A program made the translations under genes and the position numbers. From contig NZ_CP101989.1 in NCBI RefSeq assembly GCF_024508275.1, positions 1,178,001 through 1,242,000 of the forward strand: a stretch of DNA of 64,000 bases. Direction: 5' to 3'. Positions 7,834 through 21,533 of the stretch are shown one piece after another. The DNA is from Cellulomonas wangsupingiae (GTDB lineage: Bacteria > Actinomycetota > Actinomycetes > Actinomycetales > Cellulomonadaceae). The stretch's first letter is position 1. Each line of letters starts with the position of its first letter. The notes under the pieces are model-generated. The model worked only from the letters and a program-made list of their open reading frames with translations, did no database searches and was not told the DNA's origin.

Positions 7834-9707
7834 GTGCTCAAGCGACTCGTGATCGCCATCGTCGGGCTCGTGGGCGTCGTGGTCATCGCCCTGGGCGTCG
7901 CTTCGGCGACCCTCTGGCGTGCTGACGACGTGCTCGTCGCGGACGTGGAGGCGGACGAGCACATCGTCGTGACGGACCCCGGTGTGCTCGAGCTGGCGGC
8001 GTCCGAGGTGACGGTGCGCGTCGAGGCGGACGGTCCGGTGGTGCTGGCGATCGGCCGCGACACCGACGTGGCCGGGTGGGTCGGCCAGGACGCGCACCAG
8101 CGCGTCACCGGCCTGGCCGGCTGGCACCGGCTCGCCGTCGAGGACGTCGCCGCACCGACGCCGACCGCGACCGCCGCGCCCGAGGGTGAGGCACCCGCCG
8201 AGGGTGAGGCGCCCGCCGAGGGTGAGGCGCCCGCCGAGGGCGAGGCACCCGCCGAGGGTGAGGCCCCCGCGGAGGGCGAGGCAGCCGCCGAGGGGACGAC
8301 GGACGGCACCGTGGACGCGCCGGTCGTCCCGGACCCCACGGGGTCGGACATGTGGGTCGCCGAGGCGGCCGGCGACGGCGAGGCGGAGATCACCTGGACC
8401 GCCCAGCCCGGCCGCTGGAGCGTCCTCGCGGTCAGCACCGGCACGACCCCGCCGCACGTCTCGCTCGCCTGGCCCCAGGTCGTCACCACGCCCTGGCTGT
8501 GGCCGTGCGTCGCCGTGGGGAGCCTGCTCGTCCTCGTGGCCGCCGCGCTCCTGCTGCGCGACGTGCGGTCACGCCGCCGCCCCGCCGACACCGGCTGGAC
8601 GCCCGTCGTCACCGGTCCGATGCCCGTCGTGGGCGCCGACGGCGCACCGGTCCAGCTCACGCGCCGTCAGCTGCGCGAGCTCGCCGCGCAGGGCGCCGTC
8701 AGCGGCTCGGGTGTCAGCGAGCCGCGCGACGACGCACCGCGCACCCCCGCCGTCCCCGGCGGAGCGCCGACGCCCGTCGCCACCGGCTGGCCCGGTCGCG
8801 TCACGGTGGGAGCGGCCGACGCGACAGCCACGACCGCGCTGCCCGCGACGTCGGAGCCCGACAGCGGTGTGCCGTCGGCCGGTGCCGCCGGCAGACGTGC
8901 GCTGCGGGCACTCACCTCGTTCGGCTCCGGTTCCCGTGAGGACGAGGGCTCCGGCAGCGCGTCCGCCGCCGAGGCCCAGCCCGGCCGCCCGGTCGCGCCG
9001 ACCGGACCGTCGGCGCGCCCGGGGGACGGCGCCCGGTGGTCGTCCGGTGGCGCGAACCCCGTGCCGTGGGCGACGCCCAACCGCCCCGACGCGGCGGACC
9101 GTCCCGCCGCGGTCGGCCCGCGGGGGAGCACGTCGGCCGGCGCCGGCCCCGCCACGGGCGCGCCCACGACGGACGCCCCGGCAGCCGCCGGGACGCCCGA
9201 GGGGGGCCACCCGCACGGCCGGCCGGCGTGGCTCGCGTCGTCGGGCTCCTCGCGAGGGACCGGCGGACCCGTGCTGCCCCCGCCCGGACCGGCCTCGTCG
9301 CCGTCCGGAGGGCCCACCGGCCACGTGCGCGCCACGCCCTCGCGGGGCCCCGCGCCGCACCCGGGTGACGCCGGCCCGCCGTCACCGCCGCCGCAGCCCG
9401 GCCCGTCCGCCCGGGCTGGACGTCCGCGCCGCCCGCGCCCGGCGCCGTGGCCGGCCCGACGTCCGGCCCTGACGCCGCACGACCCGGCGCGCGGCCTGCG
9501 CAGCCCGCTCGTCCGCACCTCGACCCACCGGCGCAGCACGAGGACACGCGTCCCGCGTGGCTGCGCGACTCGCCCGTCCCCGGTGGCCCGCGCGCCGGCG
9601 CGGTCGCGGGGCCCGAGCAGCCGGCCGGCTCACGCGCCGACGCCTGGCGTCGGGCATGGGGGCTGGCGCCCGACGACGACGAGAGCCCGAAGGAGGAGCA
9701 GCGATGA
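7834..9707 (+). CDS. Proline-rich two-span membrane protein, reading frame interrupted near 9.4 kb
   Basis: Unrecognised envelope protein. Frame +1 opens at GTG 7834 (GAGAGG six bases upstream) and codes for a membrane segment (LVIAIVGLVGVVVIALG), an extracellular domain with six Glu-Gly-Glu-Ala-Pro-Ala repeats, a second span (VAVGSLLVLVAAALLL, about residue 235) and a long Pro/Gly/Ala-rich cytoplasmic tail. Near 9400-9425 the coding signal moves to frame 3, which runs to TGA at 9705-9707, where it overlaps the lipoprotein ATG by 4 bp. The motif RPAWL occurs before the break (RPAWLASSGSSRG) and again after it (TRPAWLRDSPVPGG), which shows the two halves are one protein. Beyond the break frame 1 turns into Arg/Gly/Pro shadow. 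Whether this is a real frameshift or a sequencing error is undecided. Confidence 0.68.
8182..8289 (+). repeat. Six tandem 18-bp repeats in coding sequence
   Basis: Six head-to-tail copies of an 18-bp unit (consensus GAGGGTGAGGCACCCGCC) encode Glu-Gly-Glu-Ala-Pro-Ala repeats in the extracellular part of the membrane protein. Copies differ only at wobble positions except the last. Repeat number may vary between strains by slippage. Confidence 0.9.
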
Positions 9708-10768
9708 CCCGCACCGGACAGACCGACGTCGGCCACCGGGGACGCCCCGCGGCTCCCGCGGGGTCGCGACCGGCAGCCCGTCGCCGACGGGCGGCGGCGC
9801 TGGCGGTCCTGCCCGTGCTCGCGCTCGTCGGCTGCAGCACCCCGCTGCCGGAGGCGGCGCCCGAGCCGGTCCCCGCGGTCGCCCCACCGGCGGTGTCCGT
9901 GGCACAGGCGCAGCGGGTCCTCGGCTCCGTGGCCGACGCGGTGGCCGCGGGAGACGCGGCCAACGACCCCGCCCACCTGGCCGGCCGCCTCGAGGGACCG
10001 GCGCTCGCGACGCGCACGGCGGAGTACGTCCGCAACGCGACCGCCGGTGGATCGCGGCCGGCGACGGTGCTGCCGTTCGAGGAGCAGGCGCTGCTGGTCT
10101 CGGAGACGGACACGTGGCCGCGGACGCAGCTCGTCGTCACCGAGCAGCCCGACGACCTGCAGGCACCGCGGGTCCTCGTGCTGCGGCAGGCCTCGCCGCG
10201 CGAGCAGTACAAGCTGTGGGGCTGGGCGAAGCTCATGCCGTCGGTCCAGATGCCCGCGACGGCCGCGCCCGAGGAGGGCAGCCCGGCGCTCGCGCCCGAC
10301 GCGGCGGGCCTGCTGATGACGCCGGTCGAGGCCGTCGCCCGGTACGCGGACGTGCTCGCCAACGGTGACGCCTCCCCCCACGCCCCGAGCTTCGCGCCCG
10401 ACGCGCTGCGCGCGGCGATCGAGGCGGAGCGGTCCGGCACCGCGACGCGGCTCGCCGACGCGGCCACGCTGACGCAGACGTACACGCCGGCGTCCGAGCC
10501 GGTCGTGGCGATGGGGACCGTCGACGGCGGCGCCGTCGTCGTGAGCGAGCTGACGACGACGTCCACCACCACCCTCGCGGTTCCGGGCGGGAGCATCAGC
10601 CTCGAGCCGTTCTACTCGGCCCTGGCCGGCGGTGCCACGACGGCCGGCACCAGCCTGACGCGCGTCTTCACGGGCGTGGTGGTCCTGTACGTGCCGCCGG
10701 CGGACAGCGGGGCCCAGGTCCAGGTCCTCGCGGGCGAGCAGCAGGTGACGGGGGCGTCCGCCTCGTGA
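9704..10768 (+). CDS. Secreted lipoprotein of unknown function
   Basis: 354-aa predicted lipoprotein. An Arg-rich N-region is followed by the hydrophobic stretch AALAVLPVLALVGC, whose LVGC is the lipobox with Cys at about residue 44. The mature protein has a Pro-rich linker (residues 47-65) and a globular domain without recognisable motifs that is typical of actinobacterial surface lipoproteins. A strong site AAGGAGG lies 8 nt before the ATG, and the ATG overlaps the stop of the preceding membrane-protein gene by 4 bp. Co-expression with that gene suggests a joint envelope function. Confidence 0.82.
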   Translation: MTRTGQTDVGHRGRPAAPAGSRPAARRRRAAALAVLPVLALVGCSTPLPEAAPEPVPAVAPPAVSVAQAQRVLGSVADAVAAGDAANDPAHLAGRLEGPALATRTAEYVRNATAGGSRPATVLPFEEQALLVSETDTWPRTQLVVTEQPDDLQAPRVLVLRQASPREQYKLWGWAKLMPSVQMPATAAPEEGSPALAPDAAGLLMTPVEAVARYADVLANGDASPHAPSFAPDALRAAIEAERSGTATRLADAATLTQTYTPASEPVVAMGTVDGGAVVVSELTTTSTTTLAVPGGSISLEPFYSALAGGATTAGTSLTRVFTGVVVLYVPPADSGAQVQVLAGEQQVTGASAS

Positions 10769-10910
10769 CGGACGTCCGACACGTCGCGGACGCGTCCACG
10801 GCCACGCGTGTCGAGGGGGGACAATCTGCGGCGGACTCCGCTGCGGCCCTCCCGCGGCTGCCCCGCGGTGTCCAGGTCCACCCGAACACGACGATCCCGA
10901 GGAGCTCGTG

Positions 10911-11846
10911 ATGTCGCAGCCGTCGCAGCAGCCCCGACCGCCGCTGGACGCCCGCGGCGCCATCGACCTGTCGACGCTCGCCCGTCCCGCCACGCCGCCG
11001 CCCGGCAGCCCCGGGGGTCTGGCCGTCGGGTCGGCCTACGTGCGCGACGTCGACCAGACGACGTTCGCCGACGTGGTGCAGTCCTCCACGCAGCACCCCG
11101 TCGTCGTGGTGCTGTGGGCGCCCTGGAGCGAGGCCAGCCAGCAGGTCGCCGCCGACCTCGCGGCTCTCGCGGACGACGACGAGGGACGCTGGCTGCTCGC
11201 GCGGATCGACGCCGAGGCCAACCCGCAGGTGGCCGCCGCCTTCCAGGCGCAGTCGGTGCCGACCGTCGTCGCGGTGCTCGGGGGGCAGCCGGTGCCGCTC
11301 TTCCAGGGTGCGTACCCGCGGGAGCAGGTCCGCGCCGTGCTCGACCAGCTCCTGGCCGCCGCCGAGGCGAACGGCATCACGGGCCGGGTGGCCGCAGCGC
11401 CGGCTCCTGCCGAGCCGGAGCCCGAGCCCGCGCTGCCCCCGCTGCACCAGGCGGCGTACGACGCGATCGAGCGTGACGACCTGCCGGCCGCCCGTGCCGC
11501 GTACGAGCAGGCGCTGCGGGAGAACCCCCGCGACGCCATGGCGCGGGCCGGTCTGGCCCAGGTGGGGCTGATGGAGCGCACGGCCGGCGCCGACCCGCGG
11601 GTGGTGCGGGACGCGGCCGCCGCGCGACCCGACGACGTGGACGCGCAGCTGGCCGTCGCCGACCTCGACGTCTTCGCCGGTGCGGTGGAGGACGCGTTCG
11701 CACGTCTGGTGGACCTCGTCCGACGTACCGCGGGCGACGACCGCGAGCGGGTGCGGGTGCGCCTGGTCGACCTGTTCGAGGTGCTCGGCACCGACGACCC
11801 GCGCGTCGTGGCCGCCCGTCGGGCTTTGGCGTCGGCCCTGTACTGA
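10911..11846 (+). CDS. Thioredoxin-fold/TPR co-chaperone (CnoX/YbbN type)
   Basis: 311-aa protein with an N-terminal thioredoxin-like domain (about residues 35-155) and a C-terminal tetratricopeptide region (about 185-310) with YEQALRENPRDAMARAGLAQ. This is the YbbN/CnoX arrangement, a holdase co-chaperone linked to chaperonin function in known members. The redox CxxC is replaced by WAPWSEAS, so it cannot act as a thiol-disulfide oxidoreductase, as in E. coli YbbN relatives that lack the pair. ATG 10911 is preferred over GTG 10908 because GAGGAG lies 6 nt upstream of it. It is the last gene before the rRNA operon. Confidence 0.88.
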   Translation: MSQPSQQPRPPLDARGAIDLSTLARPATPPPGSPGGLAVGSAYVRDVDQTTFADVVQSSTQHPVVVVLWAPWSEASQQVAADLAALADDDEGRWLLARIDAEANPQVAAAFQAQSVPTVVAVLGGQPVPLFQGAYPREQVRAVLDQLLAAAEANGITGRVAAAPAPAEPEPEPALPPLHQAAYDAIERDDLPAARAAYEQALRENPRDAMARAGLAQVGLMERTAGADPRVVRDAAAARPDDVDAQLAVADLDVFAGAVEDAFARLVDLVRRTAGDDRERVRVRLVDLFEVLGTDDPRVVAARRALASALY

Positions 11847-11946
11847 CTCCTCGGAGCGTCCTCTCGGCGCCGCTCGGCCACGTGCCGGGCGGCGCCGAGG
11901 CGCATCGGGGCCCTGACCAGGGCAAACGCGTCCCAGCGGCAGCGAT

Positions 11947-11975
11947 TTGCGTCGACGACCGGGTCGGCGTAACTT
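11947..11975 (+). promoter_or_regulatory. rRNA operon promoter P1
   Basis: TTGCGT (11947-11952), 17-bp spacer, TAACTT (11970-11975): a good housekeeping-sigma promoter in the otherwise gene-free 770-bp leader of the rRNA operon. Confidence 0.62.
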
Positions 11976-12105
11976 ACTCCAGGCCGCCCGGCAGGGAGGA
12001 ACGGACACCGAGCTCGACTCGATGGTCGGTCCCCCGGGTAGGCACCCCCGCTCACGCTTCCGCTCGACGCTCCTGCGTCGGGCAGTGCGGCGTGTTCGGG
12101 TGGAT

Positions 12106-12300
12106 CGGACGGGTCGGAAGATCGGGTACGGTCATCCAGCCGCTCAAGCCCTCAGGGGCAGGTGCGGACGGGTGCGGACCGGGTCGCGAGATCGGGTACG
12201 GTCATCCAGCCGCAGCAGCCCTCCGGGGCAGGTGCGGACCGGGTCGAGAGATCGGGTACGGTCATCCAGCCGCTCAAGCCCTCCGGGGTGCGAGAGGCGC
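12106..12300 (+). repeat. Three tandem 60-70 bp repeats carrying promoter-like elements
   Basis: Three near-identical units each contain ATCGGGTACGGTCATCCAGC, starting at 12121, 12191 and 12251; unit spacing is 70 then 60 bp, with the first unit carrying an extra 10 bp. Each has TACGGT (12127, 12197, 12257) usable as -10 and, 15-16 bp upstream, CGGACG or CGGACC, four of six like TTGACC. TACGGT also serves as an apparent -10 for the gene starting at 56932. The repeats are therefore read as duplicated rRNA promoters P2-P4; activity is inferred. Confidence 0.65.
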
Positions 12301-12356
12301 GGGCGCCGACCAGGTCGAACGCCCGACTCCCAGGAAACAAAGCCGGCGAGGCGGAG

Positions 12357-12385
12357 TTGACCGGGAGTCGCAGATAGGCTAAGTT
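12357..12385 (+). promoter_or_regulatory. rRNA operon proximal promoter
   Basis: TTGACC (12357-12362), 17-bp spacer, TAAGTT (12380-12385): the best promoter match in the leader, about 50 bp before the antitermination-type box and 230 bp before mature 16S. Confidence 0.75.
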
Positions 12386-12434
12386 AGAACGGTTGCCTCC
12401 AGACCGGGTCGAAAGGCCAGGTGGGATGCGCGTC

Positions 12435-12461
12435 TGTTCCTTGAGAACTCAACAGTGTGCC
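12435..12461 (+). promoter_or_regulatory. rRNA leader antitermination-type box
   Basis: TGTTCCTTGAGAACTCAACA followed by GTGTGCC is the conserved actinobacterial rRNA leader element (boxA-containing nut-like site). Related copies occur before 23S (14490-14510) and before 5S (17704-17720). Confidence 0.6.
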
Positions 12462-12462
12462 A

Positions 12463-12473
12463 AGTAGTCGATG
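12463..12473 (+). other. 5' strand of 16S processing stalk
   Basis: AGTAGTCGATG (12463-12473) is exactly complementary to CATCGACTACT at 14235-14245 in the spacer after 16S; two further G-C pairs follow after one bulged A. Such a helix enclosing the 16S gene is the expected RNase III substrate. Downstream, CGAACC (12489-12494) and GGTTCG (12521-12526) form a separate leader hairpin. Confidence 0.6.
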
Positions 12474-12613
12474 CCATATTTTTGGCGTCGAACCCTGGAT
12501 CAGGTCCACCCCGTGGGTCTGGTTCGGGATGATGCCAGTTGATGCCCCTCTTTGGGGGGGTTCTTTGTGTGTCTGTTGCTCGCCGGCTTCGGTCGGTGGG
12601 TGGCTGTTTGACA

Positions 12614-17645
<5,032 letters not shown>

Positions 17646-17662
17646 ACCTTCATTCATTGCTA

Positions 17663-17681
17663 CGCGTCCACTGTGCGGTTC
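17663..17681 (+). other. 3' strand of 23S processing stalk
   Basis: CGCGTCCACTGTGC (17663-17676) is the exact complement of 14500-14513, and the pairing continues through one G-U and four Watson-Crick pairs to 17681/14495. It brings the ends of 23S together as an RNase III substrate. Confidence 0.65.
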
Positions 17682-17720
17682 CCGAGAAATCAGCGGGAAT
17701 CCGTTTGAGAACTCGACAGC

Positions 17721-17838
17721 GTTACGGCGGTCATAGCGAAGGGGAAACGCCCGGTCCCATTCCGAACCCGGAAGCTAAGCCCTTCAGCGCCGATGGTACT
17801 GCACCCGCCAGGGTGTGGGAGAGTAGGACGCCGCCGGA
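17721..17838 (+). rRNA. rrf: 5S ribosomal RNA
   Basis: About 118 nt with the standard 5S elements: GTTACGGCGGTCATAGCG at the 5' end, CGGTCCCATTCCGAACCCGG in loop B/helix III and GATGGTACTGCACCCGCC, closing with GACGCCGCCGGAC. It lies 75 nt after 23S, preceded by a third leader-type box (17704-17720). Confidence 0.95.
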
Positions 17839-17848
17839 CAATCATTCA

Positions 17849-17888
17849 ACGAAAGGCCCACCCCTCACGGGGTGGGCCTTTCGTCGTT
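17849..17888 (+). terminator. rRNA operon terminator
   Basis: ACGAAAGGCCCACCCC (17849-17864) pairs perfectly with 17869-17884 over 16 bp with a TCAC loop, followed by CGTT. It starts 11 bp after 5S. Confidence 0.92.
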
Positions 17889-18261
17889 CCTCGGAAAGTT
17901 CCCGGCGGACCACGGTGACGGTCGCTGAGCAGCGCGGCCGGCTTCCTCGAGCGGGCGGTCGGAGCCGTACGGATGGAGCGGCGCGCACGTAGCCGTGCCG
18001 ACGGACCCGTACTGGGCGGAGCTGTGCGGACGGGTGCGCACGGACGCAGCCGTTCCGTGAGACGGATCCGCACGCACGCAGCTGTTCCGTACGGACGGAG
18101 CGGGGGAGGACGCCCTCGCCGCACACGGCGCGGACCCTCTCCTGAGCCGTTCACCAGCTCAGGTGCCGCCGCCTGCGCGGATTCCGACCGCGGTCCTGCG
18201 GCGTCGGTTCGTGGCGGTCCCCTCGTTGCGGGCTCCCCTGAGTGCGCGCGCACCGTTGCCC
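17889..18261. other. Gene-free spacer with degenerate repeats
   Basis: About 370 bp between two terminators. Between 17966 and 18104 there are imperfect repeats: GCGCACGGACGCAGCCGTTC (about 18036) and GCACGCACGCAGCTGTTCCG (about 18070), with a weaker copy at 17981-18000, bracketed by CCGTACGGATGGAGCG and CCGTACGGACGGAGCG. Short frames here have no coding signal. I assign no function. Confidence 0.5.
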
Positions 18262-18309
18262 GAAGAGCCGCGGCCGGCCGTCAGGATCGACGGCCGGCCG
18301 CGGCTCTTC
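18262..18309 (-). terminator. glgB terminator, 21-bp perfect stem
   Basis: GAAGAGCCGCGGCCGGCCGTC at 18262-18282 (21 bp arm; first 20: GAAGAGCCGCGGCCGGCCGT) is exactly complementary to 18289-18309, with loop AGGATC. It lies 29 bp past the glgB stop. A T-run is absent. It may also stop read-through from the rRNA side. Confidence 0.8.
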
Positions 18310-18338
18310 AGTACCCAGGGCCCCGCAGGGCCACGTGC

Positions 18339-20555
18339 TCAGACGGTCTCAGCCCGTGGCGAGGGCTCCGTGGTGCTCTCGGCGACGAACACGACCGCAC
18401 CCAGGGGAGGGACACGGATCGTCGTCGACCAGGCGCGTCCGTAGTGCTCGACGGGTTCGGCCTCGATGCGGCCCAGGTTGCCGACGCCGGAACCGCCGTA
18501 CACCTCGGAGTCCGAGTTGAACGCCTCGCGCCACGCGCCGCCCTGGGGCAGCGGCAGGCGCCATCCCTCGTGGGGCACGCCGGCGAAGTTGACCACGACG
18601 ACCGCCGGGGGCGTGTCGACGCCGCGGCGCACGTACGCGAGGAGGTTGAGGCCTGCCTCGTCGGAGGCGAGCCACTCGAAGCCGTCCGGCGTGTGGTCCA
18701 GCTGCCACAGGGCGGGCGTCGCGCGGTACAGCGCGTTGAGGTCGCGCAGGCTCTGCTGCACGCCGCGGTGCGCCGGGTCCTCGAGGTCGTACCAGTCGAG
18801 TGACCGCGACTCCGCCCACTCGCCCTGCTGGGCGAACTCCTGCCCCATGAAGAGCAGCTGCTTGCCGGGGTGCGTCCACTGGTACACCTGCAGGGCGCGG
18901 ACACCGGCGAGCTTCTGCCAGTGGTCACCCGGCATGCGGCCGTAGAGCGACCCCTTGCCGTGCACGACCTCGTCGTGGCTGATCGGAAGGACGAAGTGCT
19001 CCGAGTACGCGTAGACCATCGAGAACGTGATCTCGTGATGGTGGTAGCGCCGGTTGATGGGCTCCTCGCGCAGGTAGCGCAGGGTGTCGTTCATCCAGCC
19101 CATGTTCCACTTGAGCCCGAAGCCGAGGCCCTGGGCCGACGTCGGGGCGGTCACGCCGGGCCACGCGGTGGACTCCTCGGCGATCATCATGATGCCCGGG
19201 GTCCGGCGGTACGCCGTCGCGTTCGTCTCCTGCAGGAACGAGATGGCCTCGAGGTTCTCGCGGCCCCCGTACTGGTTGGGGCGCCACTGCCCGGCCTGGC
19301 GCGAGTAGTCCAGGTACAGCATCGAGGCGACCGCGTCGACGCGCAGGCCGTCGACGTGGAACTCCTCGAGCCAGTACGTGGCGTTGGCGACCAGGAAGTT
19401 GCGGACCTCGGCCCGCCCGAAGTTGAAGACGTACGTGCCCCAGTCCGGCTGCTCGCCGAGCAGCGGGTCCGGGTGCTCGTACAGGGCTGTGCCGTCGAAC
19501 TGCGCCAGCGCCCACTCGTCCTTCGGGAAGTGGGCAGGGACCCAGTCGACGATCACGCCGATCCCTGCGCGGTGCAGGCAGTCCACGAGGTAGCGGAAGT
19601 CGTCGGGATGCCCGAACCGCGACGTGGGGGCGTAGTACGACGTCACCTGGTAGCCCCACGAGCCACCGAAGGGGTGCTCGGCCACGGGCATCAGCTCGAC
19701 GTGGGTGAAGCCCATCTCCAGCACGTACTCGGTGAGCTGGTGTGCCAGGTCGCGGTAGGACAGCCCTTGACGCCAGGAGCCGAGATGGACCTCGTACACG
19801 CTGACGGGGCCCGCGTGCGGGTCCCGCGTCGACCGGTCGGCCATCCAGGCGTCGTCCGACCACTCGTACCGGGACTCCACGACGACGGACGCCGTCGCCG
19901 GAGGGACCTCCGTGCCCTTGGCCAGGGGGTCGGCCTTCTGCCGCCACGAGCCGTCCGCCGCGAGGATCTCGAACTTGTAGCGCGCACCCGCGTCGACGCC
20001 GGGCGCGAAGATCTCCCAGATGCCGCTCTCGCCGAGCGACCGCATCGCGTGCGTCGCGCCCTGCCAGTGGTTGAAGTCGCCGACCACGCGCACCGCGCGG
20101 GCGTTGGGCGCCCACACCGCGAACGACGTGCCCCGCACCTCCCCGAGCTGACCGGGGTACGTCCGGATGTTCGCGCCGAGCACCTGCCAGAGCTGCTCGT
20201 GCCGGCCCTCGCGCACGAGGTAGCGGTCGAGCTCCTGCACGGTGGGCAGGAACCGGTACGGGTCGTCGGCCGTGGTCGTCCACTCGCCGTAGACCACCTC
20301 GAGGCGGTAGTCGGGGACGGCCGTGCCGGGCAGCAGGGCGCACCAGATCCCGTCGACCTCGTGCCGTGCCTCCACACGCGCGTCGGCGGTGACGACCACG
20401 ACGCGGTCGGCGAGCGGCCGCAGCGTCCGGACGGTCACGGCGCCGTCGCCCACGTGGGGTCCCAGGACGGCGTGCGGGTCGTAGTACGCACCCGCCGCGA
20501 CGGCGTGCAGCGTGCCGGGGTCGACGGGCACGGGGGAAGGTGGAGCCGCAGTCAT
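18339..20555 (-). CDS. glgB: 1,4-alpha-glucan branching enzyme
   Basis: GH13 branching enzyme that cuts alpha-1,4 glucan chains and re-attaches them by alpha-1,6 links during glycogen or GlgE-pathway glucan synthesis. 738 aa is normal for bacterial GlgB with an N1 plus CBM48 N-terminal region (residues 1-220). The catalytic barrel shows [15 protein letters not shown] with nucleophile Asp407, AEESTAWPG with the acid/base Glu near residue 460 and SHDEVVHGK with the third Asp. ATG 20555 (MTAAPPSP) is preferred to the upstream TTG at 20567. It lies 75 bp after the HTH-less LacI-like gene on the same strand and acts with glgE, treS and pep2 found 7 kb away. Confidence 0.96.
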   Translation of the reverse strand: MTAAPPSPVPVDPGTLHAVAAGAYYDPHAVLGPHVGDGAVTVRTLRPLADRVVVVTADARVEARHEVDGIWCALLPGTAVPDYRLEVVYGEWTTTADDPYRFLPTVQELDRYLVREGRHEQLWQVLGANIRTYPGQLGEVRGTSFAVWAPNARAVRVVGDFNHWQGATHAMRSLGESGIWEIFAPGVDAGARYKFEILAADGSWRQKADPLAKGTEVPPATASVVVESRYEWSDDAWMADRSTRDPHAGPVSVYEVHLGSWRQGLSYRDLAHQLTEYVLEMGFTHVELMPVAEHPFGGSWGYQVTSYYAPTSRFGHPDDFRYLVDCLHRAGIGVIVDWVPAHFPKDEWALAQFDGTALYEHPDPLLGEQPDWGTYVFNFGRAEVRNFLVANATYWLEEFHVDGLRVDAVASMLYLDYSRQAGQWRPNQYGGRENLEAISFLQETNATAYRRTPGIMMIAEESTAWPGVTAPTSAQGLGFGLKWNMGWMNDTLRYLREEPINRRYHHHEITFSMVYAYSEHFVLPISHDEVVHGKGSLYGRMPGDHWQKLAGVRALQVYQWTHPGKQLLFMGQEFAQQGEWAESRSLDWYDLEDPAHRGVQQSLRDLNALYRATPALWQLDHTPDGFEWLASDEAGLNLLAYVRRGVDTPPAVVVVNFAGVPHEGWRLPLPQGGAWREAFNSDSEVYGGSGVGNLGRIEAEPVEHYGRAWSTTIRVPPLGAVVFVAESTTEPSPRAETV

Positions 20556-20630
20556 GTGCCTACCCAACCACCCCGGGGGCGTTGCCGCAGGTGGTCGGGC
20601 GCGGGGAGCTGGCAGTGCACGCCGACGAGG

Positions 20631-21533
20631 TCAGCGGGGGCGGCGCGCCGTGCTGCCGCGGGCCACCAGACGGGGGAGCGGGGCCGTCGACGTCGTCGGA
20701 CGGCCCGAGGCGAGCAGGTTGAGGACCGCGTCGGCGACCTGGACACCCATCGCGTGCACGTCGAGGCTCATCGCCGACAGCGGGGGGTGGGACAGGCGGC
20801 ACAGCGGGGAGTCGTCCCACGCGAGCAGCGAGACGTCGCCGGGCACGCTCAGGCCCAGCTCGTTCGCCACCCCGAGCGCGGCCAGGGCCATCACGTCGTT
20901 GTCGAACACCAGCGCGGACGGCGGGTCGTTGCGTCCGAGGAGGGTGCGGGCGGCCCGCGTGCCCGACTCCTGCCCGTAGTCGCCCTCGACGACCACGCCG
21001 TGCGCGTCCCGGGCAGCGCACTCGGCGAGGAACGCCTCGGTGCGGGAACGGGTGTGGGCGAGCGCCGCCGGCCCGGAGACCCGGCCGATCGTGGTGTGGC
21101 CCAGGTCCACGAGGTACCCGACGGCGTCACGCATGGCCTGGCTGTTGTCGATCCAGACGTGCGCGGCTCCCGACAGGGCCCGCTCGGGCCCTCCGACCAC
21201 GACCGTGGGGATGCCGAGCTCGCGCAGGACGGCGAGGCGGGGGTCGGCGACCACGAGGTTGACGAGCACCACGGCGTCGACGAGGTGGCCCGGCCCCCAC
21301 CTGCGGTACGCGGCGATCTCGGCCTCGTGGTCGGGCACGACGTGCAGGAGCAGCGACCGGTCGTCCGTCGACAGGGTCTCCTCGATGCCGCCGATGAGCT
21401 CCATGAAGAACGGCTCGAGACCGAGCATCCGTGCCGGGCGTGCCAGCACCAGTCCGATCGCGTCCGCGCCCACGGCGGTCAGCGTACCGGCCGGTGCGCC
21501 AGCCGGTCCGTCGGGCACCCGCGCACCCGTCAC
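20631..21533 (-). CDS. LacI-type ligand-binding protein lacking the DNA-binding domain
   Basis: 300-aa protein that is homologous in pattern to the sugar-binding part of LacI/GalR repressors: DAIGLVLARPARMLGLEPFF at residues 23-42 is the normal start of that domain, and DYGQESGTRAARTLL, ALVFDNDVMALAALGVANEL and GLSVPGDVSLLAWDDSPL are standard C-terminal motifs. The 60-residue HTH and hinge that should precede it are absent; instead there are 22 residues rich in Ala, Gly and Pro. The GTG at 21533 overlaps the TGA of the beta-mannosidase gene by 4 bp, so no room exists for an HTH. It could act as a cytoplasmic sugar sensor or be a regulator that lost its HTH. The truncation is seen; its meaning is not known. 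Confidence 0.8.
   Translation of the reverse strand: MTGARVPDGPAGAPAGTLTAVGADAIGLVLARPARMLGLEPFFMELIGGIEETLSTDDRSLLLHVVPDHEAEIAAYRRWGPGHLVDAVVLVNLVVADPRLAVLRELGIPTVVVGGPERALSGAAHVWIDNSQAMRDAVGYLVDLGHTTIGRVSGPAALAHTRSRTEAFLAECAARDAHGVVVEGDYGQESGTRAARTLLGRNDPPSALVFDNDVMALAALGVANELGLSVPGDVSLLAWDDSPLCRLSHPPLSAMSLDVHAMGVQVADAVLNLLASGRPTTSTAPLPRLVARGSTARRPR

Noticed and set aside
8182..8289. Possible CRISPR-like array
   Set aside because: The 18-bp units are directly adjacent without spacers and encode in-frame amino-acid repeats.
9708..10368. Continuation of frame 1 of the membrane-protein gene to 10368
   Set aside because: It runs out of frame through the lipoprotein gene and gives Arg/Gly/Pro-rich shadow sequence.
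12106..12300. Possible CRISPR-like array
   Set aside because: Units of 60-70 bp are tandem and similar along their whole length; there are only three, with no cas genes.
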